Shown here one piece after another: positions 30,226 through 38,788 of a stretch of 42,890 bases of DNA. This DNA comes from an uncultured Clostridia bacterium (GTDB lineage: Bacteria > Bacillota > Clostridia > Christensenellales > Borkfalkiaceae): assembly GCA_947597925.1 (NCBI GenBank), contig CANQFA010000011.1, positions 1 to 42,890 of the forward strand, in the 5' to 3' direction. The stretch's first letter is position 1. Each line of letters opens with the position of its first letter. A program made the translations under genes and the position numbers. The notes beneath the pieces were generated by a model. It did not search any database. It was not told the origin of the DNA and worked only from the letters and a program-made list of their open reading frames with translations.

Positions 30226-32667
30226 TTACGATTTCGTCGTCTTGCCGCCCACGGGACGGAGGTGCCAGATATTCTCGGCGTACTCGCGCACGCTGCGGTC
30301 TGCCGCAAAGTAGCCCGCCGCGGCGATATTGCGCAGGGACATCTGATTCCATCTCCTCTTGTCCTCGCGGTAGATGCGGGAGACTTCGGACTGGATCTGC
30401 GAATAGGACTGGAAGTCGGCGAGGCACATGTAGGGATCTGCGATGCGCCCGCTGCGGAGGAGATAGTTCGCGATCTCGGCAAAGGAGGTGCCGTTGAAGC
30501 CCACGATGAGGGACTCGATGACCCTGCGGAGGGAGTAGTCCTGATTGTAGTAGACGCTCGAATTGTATCCGTGCTCCCAGATCTCCCGCGCCTCGTTTGC
30601 CTTGAGCCCGAAGATGAAGATGTTGTCCTCCCCCACGTGCTCGGCCATCTCCACGTTTGCGCCGTCGAGGGTGCCCACGGTGAGAGCGCCGTTGATCATG
30701 AACTTCATGTTGCCCGTGCCGCTCGCCTCTTTCCCCGCGAGGGAGATCTGCTCGGAGACCTCGGAGGCGGGCATGAGCTTTTCGGACATCGTGACGTTGT
30801 AGTTCTCCATGTAGACGACATTGAGCTTCTCGCGGATGCGGGGATCCTTGCGGATGTCCTCGGCGAGGAAGCAGATGAGCCGCATGATCTGCTTTGCCAT
30901 GTCATAGCCCGCCGCGGCCTTTGCGCCGAAGATGTAGGTCTTGGGCACGAAATCGAGGTTGGGATCGTCGCGGAGGGCATTGTATTCCTCGATGATGTGG
31001 AGGACATTGAGGAGCTGCCGCTTGTACTCGTGCATGCGCTTTGCCTGCACGTCGAAGAGGGTCGCGGGGTCGATGGCGACGCCCTGCGCCTTCTTGACAT
31101 AGTTCGCGAACTGCTCCTTTTTGACCCGTTTTACCTCTTCGAGGCGGCGGAGGACGGAGTCATCCTCGTCGAATTTCGCAAACTCGGCGAGCTTTTCCGC
31201 GTGCTTTGCATAGCCCGTGCCGATGCAGTCGTCGAGGAGGGCGCAGAGCTCGGGATTGGACTGATTGAGCCAGCGGCGGTGCGCGATGCCGTTCGTGACG
31301 TTGGTAAATTTCTCGGGCATGAAGTCGTAGAAGTCCTTAAAGATGCTCTCCTTGATGATCTCGCTGTGGAGGGCGGAGACGCCGTTTACCGAGTGAGAGC
31401 CGAGGACGCAGAGGTTGGCCATGCGCACAGTGCCGTGGGCGATGACCGCCATGTGCGAGATCTTGCCCCAGTCGCCCGGATAGCGGTGCCAGAGGTCGTC
31501 GCAGAAGCGGCGGTTGATCTCCTTCAGGATGGAGTGGATGCGCGGAAGTTTCTGCGCGACGAGGCTCTCGTCCCACGTCTCGAGGGCTTCGGCGAGCACG
31601 GTGTGGTTGGTATAGGCGCACGTCGCCGTCACGATCCCCCACGCCGTATCCCAGTCGAAGCGGTTCTCGTCGATGAGCAGGCGCATGAGCTCGGGAATTG
31701 CGAGCGCGGGATGGGTATCGTTGATGTGGATGGCCGCCATATCGGGCAGGAGCTTCAGGGAGCCGTAGCGGCGCTTGTGGTCGGACAGGATGCACTGGAG
31801 GGAGGCCGACACGAGGAAATATTGCTGCTTGAGGCGGAGGGACTTCCCCTCGCTGTGGTTGTCGGAGGGATAGAGCACCTTGGAGATGAGCTGGGCGTCG
31901 CTGTCGTCGCGCATGACCGCCTCGTAGTTGCCCTGCGAGAAGGCCTGCATATCAAATTCCTGCACGGCGCGCGACCTCCAGAGCCTCAGGACGCTCACCG
32001 CCTCGGACCCTGCGCCCGAGACCATCATGTCGTAGGCGACGGCCTCCACTTCCTTGGCATTGTGATAGACGACTTCCATGCCGTCCTCCGTCCATCTCTC
32101 CTCCACCGTGCCGTCGAAGCGGACGATAAAGGTCTTGTCTGTGCGGAGGGTCAGCCACGACTCCCCTCCCGGGAGCCAGACGTCGGGAAGTTCGATCTGC
32201 CAGCCGTCGACGATCTTCTGCTTGAAGAGGCCGTATTGATAACAGATACAGAAGCCCATGGCGGGATAGTTCTGCGTGGCGAGCCCATCGAGGAAGCAGG
32301 CGGCAAGTCTGCCGAGCCCGCCGTTTCCGAGGCCCGCGTCGGGTTCCTCCTCATAGAGGTCCTCGAGGGTGACCTTATAGGGCTTCAGTGCCCCCTCGAG
32401 CGCCTCGCCGATCCCCAAATTATAGACGCTGTTCTTGAGCGAGCGCCCCATCAGGAATTCCATGCAAAGGTAGTAGACCCGCTTCGCCTTGGCGCCCTTC
32501 GCCTTGAGGTGGAACTTCTGCCGCTTCTCGAGCATGATGTCCCTTACGCTCAGGACGACCGCCTTGTAGAGCTGCTCGCGCGTCGCCTCCTTGGGGGTCA
32601 CGCCGAAATAGCGCGAAAGTTTCCCCGAGATCAAGTGTTCTGCATCTGTTTTGGTAATTTTTTCCAT
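30226..32667 (-). CDS. glgP: glycogen/starch phosphorylase
   Basis: 813 residues, full length for the GT35 family. It releases glucose-1-phosphate from alpha-1,4 glucans with PLP as cofactor. Diagnostic stretches are YYLCMEFLMGRSLKNSVYNLG near the N-terminus, EPDAGLGNGGLGRLAACFLDG, VAIDPATLFDVQAKRMHEYKRQLLN and the PLP-lysine region EASGTGNMKFMINGALTVGTLDGANVEM. It is the fifth gene of the operon, 88 bp after glgA, and precedes the GH13 gene by 14 bp. Confidence 0.97.
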   Translation of the reverse strand: MEKITKTDAEHLISGKLSRYFGVTPKEATREQLYKAVVLSVRDIMLEKRQKFHLKAKGAKAKRVYYLCMEFLMGRSLKNSVYNLGIGEALEGALKPYKVTLEDLYEEEPDAGLGNGGLGRLAACFLDGLATQNYPAMGFCICYQYGLFKQKIVDGWQIELPDVWLPGGESWLTLRTDKTFIVRFDGTVEERWTEDGMEVVYHNAKEVEAVAYDMMVSGAGSEAVSVLRLWRSRAVQEFDMQAFSQGNYEAVMRDDSDAQLISKVLYPSDNHSEGKSLRLKQQYFLVSASLQCILSDHKRRYGSLKLLPDMAAIHINDTHPALAIPELMRLLIDENRFDWDTAWGIVTATCAYTNHTVLAEALETWDESLVAQKLPRIHSILKEINRRFCDDLWHRYPGDWGKISHMAVIAHGTVRMANLCVLGSHSVNGVSALHSEIIKESIFKDFYDFMPEKFTNVTNGIAHRRWLNQSNPELCALLDDCIGTGYAKHAEKLAEFAKFDEDDSVLRRLEEVKRVKKEQFANYVKKAQGVAIDPATLFDVQAKRMHEYKRQLLNVLHIIEEYNALRDDPNLDFVPKTYIFGAKAAAGYDMAKQIMRLICFLAEDIRKDPRIREKLNVVYMENYNVTMSEKLMPASEVSEQISLAGKEASGTGNMKFMINGALTVGTLDGANVEMAEHVGEDNIFIFGLKANEAREIWEHGYNSSVYYNQDYSLRRVIESLIVGFNGTSFAEIANYLLRSGRIADPYMCLADFQSYSQIQSEVSRIYREDKRRWNQMSLRNIAAAGYFAADRSVREYAENIWHLRPVGGKTTKS

Positions 32668-32755
32668 TTTTTGGTCCCTTTTTCCAGTCCTTTATTCATT
32701 GACTACGCGGCCGCAAATGCGACCGCGCAACCGAAGTATTTCGAAAATTTCTTTC

Positions 32756-34288
32756 TCAGCCGAGCATGGAGTCGTAGAGCTCCACATAGCGGCGGGCGGA
32801 GGACGACCATGTGAAGTCGCACAGCATCGCCTTATGGACGAGGCGCGCCCACTCCTCTTTCATGTGGTAGACGCCCAGAGCCTCGCGGATGACATAGAGC
32901 ATGTCGCCCGCATCGTAATTTGCGAAGGTGAAGCCGTTGCCTCCCGCGCCGTAGGGCGTGATGCTGTCCTTAAGCCCGCCCGTCTCGCGCACGATGGCGA
33001 TGGTGCCGTAGCGGCTCGAGATCATCTGCGACAGGCCGCAGGGCTCGCTCTTGGAGGGCATGAGGAAGAGGTCCGCCCCGCCGTAGATCTTGCGGGAGAG
33101 GTCGGAGTTGAAGGTGATGACGGACACCACCTTGCCCTGATATCTCCTGCCGAGGTCGGCGAAGTATGCCTCGTACTGCGAATCGCCCGTGCCGAGGAGG
33201 ACGAACTGCACATCGTCGCGCAGCACCTGCTCGATGACATCGCGCACGAGGTCGAGCCCCTTGTGGGAGACGAGCCGCGTGATCATGGCGATGATGGGCG
33301 TATCGGGTTTGACGGGCAGGCCGAGCATCTTCTGCAGCTCCGCCTTGCAGACCGCCTTGTTCTGAGGATGCGCGGCGTCGTAATTTGCAAAGAGCGCCGA
33401 ATCGGTCGCGGGATCGTAGTAATCGGGGTCGATGCCGTTCAGGATGCCGCACAGTTTGAACTCATTTCTGCGGACGATGCCGTCCAGCCCGTGCGAATAG
33501 AAGGGATCTTTGATCTGCTCCGCATAGGTGGGAGACACCGTGGTAAAGCGCTCACAGCACTCGATGGCGCCCTTCATCAGGTTGATGCAGTGGTCGAACT
33601 CCACGAGATTGCGGTACTGATAGGAGATCCCGAAGAGATCCTCGAGGATGTCGAGGGAATACTGCCCCTGATACTCGATATTGTGGATGGTGAAGACGGC
33701 GCGGATGAACTGATACTCGGGGCGGTGGCAATAGATGGTCTTGAGATAGAGCGCCGCGAGCGCCGCCTGCCAATCGTGGCAATGGAGGATATCGGGATAG
33801 AAGTTGAGGAATCCGAGGATCTCCATGACCGCGCGGCAGAAGAAGGCGAACCGCTCGCCGTCATCGTAGTACCCATAGCACCCCGGACGCTTGAAGTAGT
33901 ATTCGTTGTCCACGAAGTAGAAGGTCACATTGTCCTTCACATATTCGAAGATGCCGCAGTACTGGTTGCGCCACGAGAGCGGGACAAAGAGATTGCCGAT
34001 AAAGCGGAAGTCCTTGCGGTACTCCTTGCGGATATCCTGATAGAGCGGGATGATGACGCGCACATCGTAGTCGGGATCGACTGCGATGGACTTGGAGAGC
34101 GAGCCGATGACCTCGGCAAGTCCGCCCGTCGCGATGAAGGGCGCCGCCTCGGACGCCACGAAGAGGAGCTTCTTTTTGGGCTTCACTTCGACGGCGGGCT
34201 CTTCGGCCGCGGCCATGGCGGGCTCCTCGTTCAGAGCCACCTCTTCGATGGGCAGCTTTTCCTCTTTTTTGACTGTCTTTTTCTTCAT
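32756..34288 (-). CDS. glgA: glycogen synthase (ADP-glucose), with N-terminal extension
   Basis: 510 residues; GGGGGAA precedes the ATG. A GT5 glycogen synthase adding glucose from ADP-glucose to glycogen ends. The core begins at residue 39 (KKLLFVASEAAPF) after a low-complexity K/E/A segment that ordinary GlgA proteins lack. The donor-binding motif, KTGGL in Escherichia coli, reads ATGGL here (residues 53-57), so the lysine is replaced by alanine; related Clostridia also vary at this site. Later motifs are HCHDWQAALAAL, FTIHNIEYQG, MITRLVSHKGLDL and MPSKSEPCGLSQ, all intact. Confidence 0.95.
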   Translation of the reverse strand: MKKKTVKKEEKLPIEEVALNEEPAMAAAEEPAVEVKPKKKLLFVASEAAPFIATGGLAEVIGSLSKSIAVDPDYDVRVIIPLYQDIRKEYRKDFRFIGNLFVPLSWRNQYCGIFEYVKDNVTFYFVDNEYYFKRPGCYGYYDDGERFAFFCRAVMEILGFLNFYPDILHCHDWQAALAALYLKTIYCHRPEYQFIRAVFTIHNIEYQGQYSLDILEDLFGISYQYRNLVEFDHCINLMKGAIECCERFTTVSPTYAEQIKDPFYSHGLDGIVRRNEFKLCGILNGIDPDYYDPATDSALFANYDAAHPQNKAVCKAELQKMLGLPVKPDTPIIAMITRLVSHKGLDLVRDVIEQVLRDDVQFVLLGTGDSQYEAYFADLGRRYQGKVVSVITFNSDLSRKIYGGADLFLMPSKSEPCGLSQMISSRYGTIAIVRETGGLKDSITPYGAGGNGFTFANYDAGDMLYVIREALGVYHMKEEWARLVHKAMLCDFTWSSSARRYVELYDSMLG

Positions 34289-34313
34289 GGTTTCCCCCTG
34301 ATGATTTGTCGGG

Positions 34314-35435
34314 TCAGATCATTCTGCCCTTGGAGATGAAGTAGGGAAGTTCGGCGCAGCCCGCGAGATTTCTCCTGTCGCGGATAACGACGTTCTTGTC
34401 GGTGATGACGCTGTCGAGTGCGACATTCTCCCCCACCACGGTGTCCTGCATGAGGACGCAGTTCCTGACGACGCTCCCCTTCCCTATCTTGACGCCGCGG
34501 AAGAGGATGCAGTTTTCCACCGTCCCCTTGATGCAGCAGCCGTCCGAGATGAGGGAATTTGCCACCTTCGCCCCGTCGACATATCTCGAGGGTGCGCTGT
34601 CGCGGACCTTGGTATAGATGTCGCGTGCGGCAAAGAGCTCGGTGCGGACCTTGCGGTCCAAAAGCTCCATGCTGTGGCGGAAGTAGTCGGCAAGCGAGTT
34701 GACGCCCGCGTAGTATCCCTCGAAGTTGTACCCGTAGATCTTGATGGTGTCCACATTCTTGGTGAGGATATCTCTGCCGAAGGAGGTGAACCCGCAGGTG
34801 AAGGCATTTTGAATGGTGTCGATGAGGAAGGTGCGGCTCATGACCATCACGTTGACATAGAGGTTGTACTTCTTGCCCTTTCTGAGGTCATTGGGGTTGA
34901 TGCGCAGCGCCTTGATCCTCCCCGTGCGCCTGTCGGGCTCGAGGGTGATGAAGTAAGAGGACTCGCTGGGCTCCCGCTCCTCGTGATAGACCATGGTGAT
35001 GTCCGCGCCCTTTTCCTCGTGATAGCGCACGATGTCCGCGATGTCCATGTGGGCGATGCCGTCGCAGTCGGAGATGACGACGTAATCCTCCGTCCTGTGC
35101 GTCAGAAAGCCCGTAATGCCCATGAGTGCCTCGAGGCGGGTGGTATACGGCTTGTCGGTATCATCGGAATAGGGAGGAAGGAGGATGATCCCGCCGTCCT
35201 TTCTCGCGAGATCCCACTCTTTTCCGCTCCCCAAGTGGTCGATGAGGGACTGATAGTTGTTCTTGGTGACGATGCCCACCGTCGTGATGCCGGAATTGAC
35301 CATGTTCGAGAGGGCAAAGTCGATGAGACGGTACCGTCCGCCGAAGGGCACAGAGGCCATGGTGCGGTGACGGGAGAGCTCGGGAATATTTTCGTCATGA
35401 ATATTGGAAAAAATAACGCCGACTGTCGAAGCCAT
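34314..35435 (-). CDS. glgD: glucose-1-phosphate adenylyltransferase, GlgD subunit
   Basis: 373 residues from ATG 35435 (MASTVGVIFSNIHD), preceded by AGGGGGAA; a longer frame upstream overlaps glgC and is rejected. A nucleotidyltransferase domain (1-240, RYRLIDFALSNMVNSGITTVGI) is followed by a left-handed beta-helix (about 285-373). GlgD lacks the GGxGxRL loop of catalytic GlgC and in Firmicutes forms a mixed enzyme with GlgC, with altered regulation. The adjacent glgC is 4 bp upstream, so the two are certainly co-translated. Confidence 0.95.
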   Translation of the reverse strand: MASTVGVIFSNIHDENIPELSRHRTMASVPFGGRYRLIDFALSNMVNSGITTVGIVTKNNYQSLIDHLGSGKEWDLARKDGGIILLPPYSDDTDKPYTTRLEALMGITGFLTHRTEDYVVISDCDGIAHMDIADIVRYHEEKGADITMVYHEEREPSESSYFITLEPDRRTGRIKALRINPNDLRKGKKYNLYVNVMVMSRTFLIDTIQNAFTCGFTSFGRDILTKNVDTIKIYGYNFEGYYAGVNSLADYFRHSMELLDRKVRTELFAARDIYTKVRDSAPSRYVDGAKVANSLISDGCCIKGTVENCILFRGVKIGKGSVVRNCVLMQDTVVGENVALDSVITDKNVVIRDRRNLAGCAELPYFISKGRMI

Positions 35436-35439
35436 TTTC

Positions 35440-36636
35440 TTATTCCCCCTTATAATCCTTATCGATGATGGAGCCGCCTGCGACTGCGGCGCCCTCTGCG
35501 ACGGTGATGCCTCTGCCGAGCACGGCGATGCCCGCATCTGCCGACTTCGGCGTGCCGACGCGCGCATTCTCGGAGATGACGACGTTTTCATCCACGATGG
35601 AGTACTCCACGACGGCGCCCTTCTTGACGACGGTGCCGGCCATGAGCACGGAGTCACGCACGGTGGCCCCCTCCTCCACGACGACATTGGAGGCGAGCAC
35701 GGAGTGCTCCACTCTGCCGTCGATCTCGCAGCCGAGCGCCACCATGGAATTTTCCACGACGGCCTTTGCCCCGATGTATTCGGGCGGCGCGAGCGGGTTG
35801 CGGGAATGGATCTTCCAGTCGGGATTGCCCACGTCGAAGGCGGGCGTATCGCCGAGCAGGTCCATATTGGATTCCCACAACGAGGAGATGGTCCCCACGT
35901 CCTTCCAGTAGCCCTTGAAGCGGTAGCTCATCATCTTCTCGCCGCCCGCGAGCATGGCGGGAAGGATGTCCTTTCCGAAGTCCTTGGTGGAGTCGGGGTT
36001 TTCGTCGTCCTTCTCGAGATAGGCAAAGAGTTTCTCCGCCGTGAAGATATAGATGCCCATGGAGGCGAGATTGCTCTTCGGGACCTTGGGCTTTTCCTCG
36101 AATTCGTAGATGGACCCGTCGGGATTGGTATTGAGCACGCCGAAGCGGGAGGCCTCCTTGAGGGGCACTTCAATGGCGGCGATGGTGCAGTCCGCGCCCG
36201 ATGCCTTGTGTGCGCGGAGCATCTCGGAGTAGTCCATCTTATAGATATGATCGCCGGACAGGATGAGGATATAGTCGGGGTTGTACTTCTTCATGAAGTG
36301 CATGTTCTGGAAGATGGCGTTTGCCGTCCCCTCGAACCACGACTGTTTCTTCTTCGCCTGATAGGGTGAGAGGATGTGCACGCCGCCGAACGCGCGGTCG
36401 AGATCCCACGGCTGTCCGTTTCCGATGTACTCATTGAGTTCGAGCGGCTCGTACTGCGTGAGGACCCCCACCGTATCGATGCCCGAATTGATGCAGTTGG
36501 AGAGCGGGAAGTCGATGATGCGGTACTTCGCGCCGAAGGCGACTGCGGGCTTTGCAATGTGGGTGGTGAGCGCGTAGAGCCTCGAACCCTGCCCGCCCGC
36601 CAGAAGCATTGCGACGCATTCTTTCTTTCTTAACAT
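35440..36636 (-). CDS. glgC: glucose-1-phosphate adenylyltransferase, catalytic subunit
   Basis: 398 residues. It makes ADP-glucose from ATP and glucose-1-phosphate, the committed step of glycogen synthesis. Motifs: [14 protein letters not shown] (nucleotide loop), [61 protein letters not shown]. The C-terminal hexapeptide repeats form a beta-helix (about 290-398). GGGGG lies 13 nt before the start. It follows glgB by 3 bp. Confidence 0.97.
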   Translation of the reverse strand: MLRKKECVAMLLAGGQGSRLYALTTHIAKPAVAFGAKYRIIDFPLSNCINSGIDTVGVLTQYEPLELNEYIGNGQPWDLDRAFGGVHILSPYQAKKKQSWFEGTANAIFQNMHFMKKYNPDYILILSGDHIYKMDYSEMLRAHKASGADCTIAAIEVPLKEASRFGVLNTNPDGSIYEFEEKPKVPKSNLASMGIYIFTAEKLFAYLEKDDENPDSTKDFGKDILPAMLAGGEKMMSYRFKGYWKDVGTISSLWESNMDLLGDTPAFDVGNPDWKIHSRNPLAPPEYIGAKAVVENSMVALGCEIDGRVEHSVLASNVVVEEGATVRDSVLMAGTVVKKGAVVEYSIVDENVVISENARVGTPKSADAGIAVLGRGITVAEGAAVAGGSIIDKDYKGE

Positions 36637-36639
36637 TGG

Positions 36640-38622
36640 TCAATGACCCCCTTTGGTTTGCATTTTCGCACCTTTTTTGGGTGCGTCCGATCTCGTTTCG
36701 GGCTCGTCCACGCGCACGAGATAGAGGGTGGAGAGCTTGGGCACGGTGAAGGAAAGGGAATATTCCTTGCCGTGGCTTGGTTTTTTGACGGCGGAGAAGG
36801 TCTTCTTGGGAAGGAGTCCCCTCCCGCCGTACTTCTTGTCGTCCGAACAGAAGACGACGCGGTATTTGCCCTTCCCGTTGACACCGAGCAGGTAATGTTC
36901 TGCGTCCGTTCCCGAGAAGCATGTCAGACATATTACTTCGTTCCCGCGCTTATCTCTGCGGATGAAGGAGACGATATTGCGGTCTGCATCGTCGGCGGCG
37001 AGCCACTCGAACCCCTCCCATCCGTCGTCTACCTCGTAGAGCGGCGGGGTGTCCTTATAATAATGATTGAGGTCCTTTACATAGACGGAGAGCTTGCCGT
37101 GGGCCTCGTAGGTGTCGCGCAGGAAGAACTCCAGCCCCTCGCGGTAGTCCCACTCCTTGAACTGTCCGAACTCGTACCCCATAAAGTTGAGCTTCTTGCC
37201 GGGGTGCGCCATCATGTAGCCGAGGAAGGCGCGCAGGCCCGCGAACTTCTCCTCGTAGCTTCCGGGCATCTTGCCGATCAGCGAGCACTTGCCGTGCACC
37301 ACTTCGTCGTGGGAGATGGGAAGGACGTAGTTCTCCGAGAAGGCATACATCATGGAGAAGGTGAGCTTATTGTGATTGTTCATGCGGAAATAGGGGTCGA
37401 GGGAGAGGTAGGACAGCATGTCGTTCATCCAGCCCATATTCCACTTATAGTTGAAGCCCAGCCCGCCGACGCTGCCCGGCTTGGTGACGAGCCCCCATGC
37501 GGTGGACTCCTCGGCGATCATGAGGGCGTGCGGGAAGCGCTTGAAGACGGCTTCATTGAGCTTTCTCAGAAAGGCGATGGCCTCGAGGTTCTTGTTTTCA
37601 CCGTAGATATTTGGCACCCACTCCCCGGGGCGCTTGTCGTAGTCGAGATAGAGCATGGACGCCACGGCATCGACCCTGAGGCCGTCGACGTGGAACTTGT
37701 CGAAGAAATAGCATGCCCCCGAGATGAGGAAGGAGATGACCTCGTTCCTGCCGTAGTCGAAGCGGCGGGTCCCCCAGCTCTTGTGCTCCATGCGGTCCCA
37801 TTGGCTGCTCTCATAGAGAGGTTGTCCGTCAAATTCGTAGAGCCCGTGCGCGTCCTTGGGGAAATGCGCGGGCACCCAGTCGACGATGACCCCGATGCCC
37901 GCCTGATGGAAGGCATCGACGAGATACATGAAGTCCTTCGGCGTGCCGAGGCGGGAGGTGACGGCGAAGTACCCCGTTACCTGATATCCCCAGCTCCCGT
38001 CGAAGGGATACTCCGTGACGGGCATGAACTCCACATGGGTGTAGCCCATCTCCTTGACATAGGGCACGAGTTCGGCGGCGAGGTCGCGGTAGGAGAGATA
38101 GTTGCCGTCCTCATGCTTTTTCCACGAGAGCAGGTTGACTTCGTAGATATTCATGGGCACCGTGAAGCGGTCCCCCTTGTAGAGCGCGGAGAGATAGGCG
38201 CCGTCCTGCCAGCTGTACCCCTCGAGATCGTAGAGCTTGGAGGCCGTCTCGGGCGGGGTCTCGGTATGGAACCCCACGGGGTCTGCCTTCAGGAGGGTCT
38301 TGCCCGAGGAGGTCAGGATGGCATACTTATAGGTATCGTACTCCTTGAGCCCCGCGATGAAGAGCTCGAAACTCTCCCCGTCCACCATGGGATGCATGAC
38401 GTTTGCCTCTTCATCCCATCCGTTGAAGTCGCCGACGACCGAGACGCGCTTGGCGTGAGGCGCCCAGACGCGGAAGACATACCCCTTCGCGCCCCCCTCT
38501 TCGGCGGGATGCGCCCCGAAGACTTCGTAGATGCGGTCGTTGTTGCCGTGGTGGTAGAGATGGAGCGGAAAGTCGGTCCATTGGGCCGCGCTCTTTCCCG
38601 TGGTCTTCTCTTCGCCCTTCAT
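36640..38622 (-). CDS. glgB: 1,4-alpha-glucan branching enzyme
   Basis: 660 residues from ATG 38622, preceded by GGGGGGAA. It forms alpha-1,6 branches. A CBM48 domain (about 25-125) and GH13 barrel follow, with HVDGLRVDAVASML (nucleophile D318), LMIAEEST (acid E371) and ISHDEVVHGK. The extra N1 module of some GlgB proteins is missing, as in many Firmicutes. The C-terminus ends in a basic tail (RSDAPKKGAKMQTKGGH). First gene of the glycogen operon, with its own promoter and a normal leader. Bases 36918-36945 resemble the 28-nt motif. Confidence 0.96.
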   Translation of the reverse strand: MKGEEKTTGKSAAQWTDFPLHLYHHGNNDRIYEVFGAHPAEEGGAKGYVFRVWAPHAKRVSVVGDFNGWDEEANVMHPMVDGESFELFIAGLKEYDTYKYAILTSSGKTLLKADPVGFHTETPPETASKLYDLEGYSWQDGAYLSALYKGDRFTVPMNIYEVNLLSWKKHEDGNYLSYRDLAAELVPYVKEMGYTHVEFMPVTEYPFDGSWGYQVTGYFAVTSRLGTPKDFMYLVDAFHQAGIGVIVDWVPAHFPKDAHGLYEFDGQPLYESSQWDRMEHKSWGTRRFDYGRNEVISFLISGACYFFDKFHVDGLRVDAVASMLYLDYDKRPGEWVPNIYGENKNLEAIAFLRKLNEAVFKRFPHALMIAEESTAWGLVTKPGSVGGLGFNYKWNMGWMNDMLSYLSLDPYFRMNNHNKLTFSMMYAFSENYVLPISHDEVVHGKCSLIGKMPGSYEEKFAGLRAFLGYMMAHPGKKLNFMGYEFGQFKEWDYREGLEFFLRDTYEAHGKLSVYVKDLNHYYKDTPPLYEVDDGWEGFEWLAADDADRNIVSFIRRDKRGNEVICLTCFSGTDAEHYLLGVNGKGKYRVVFCSDDKKYGGRGLLPKKTFSAVKKPSHGKEYSLSFTVPKLSTLYLVRVDEPETRSDAPKKGAKMQTKGGH

Positions 38623-38664
38623 GGTTGTTCCCCCCGAATGGGCCCCTGCAGGCCCTCGCATACT

Positions 38665-38693
38665 ATTATACTATATTTTTCCCCGCATTTCAA
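38665..38693 (-). promoter_or_regulatory. sigma-A promoter of the glycogen operon
   Basis: On the minus strand, TTGAAA (38693-38688), 17 bp, TATAAT (38670-38665). The start near 38658 leaves about 36 nt of leader with a strong Shine-Dalgarno before glgB. Confidence 0.8.
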
Positions 38694-38747
38694 TAGCTAT
38701 CCGAAATTTTTTCCGCCCTTTTTGCAAAAATTTTCGCGTACGTCCCT

Positions 38748-38774
38748 AAAAATAGCAACCCATTTTCGGGTTGC
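38748..38774 (-). terminator. terminator of murC (GCAACCC hairpin)
   Basis: GCAACCC (38755-38761) and GGGTTGC (38768-38774) form a 7-bp stem; on the minus strand TATTTTTA follows. On the plus strand a T run also follows nearby. Confidence 0.75.
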
Positions 38775-38788
38775 CTGTCTTTTTTCGC

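Noticed and set aside
30262..32814. 850-residue plus-strand ORF opposite glgP
   Set aside because: Antisense shadow of a certain gene, produced by GC-rich codon bias. No start signal or recognisable domains.
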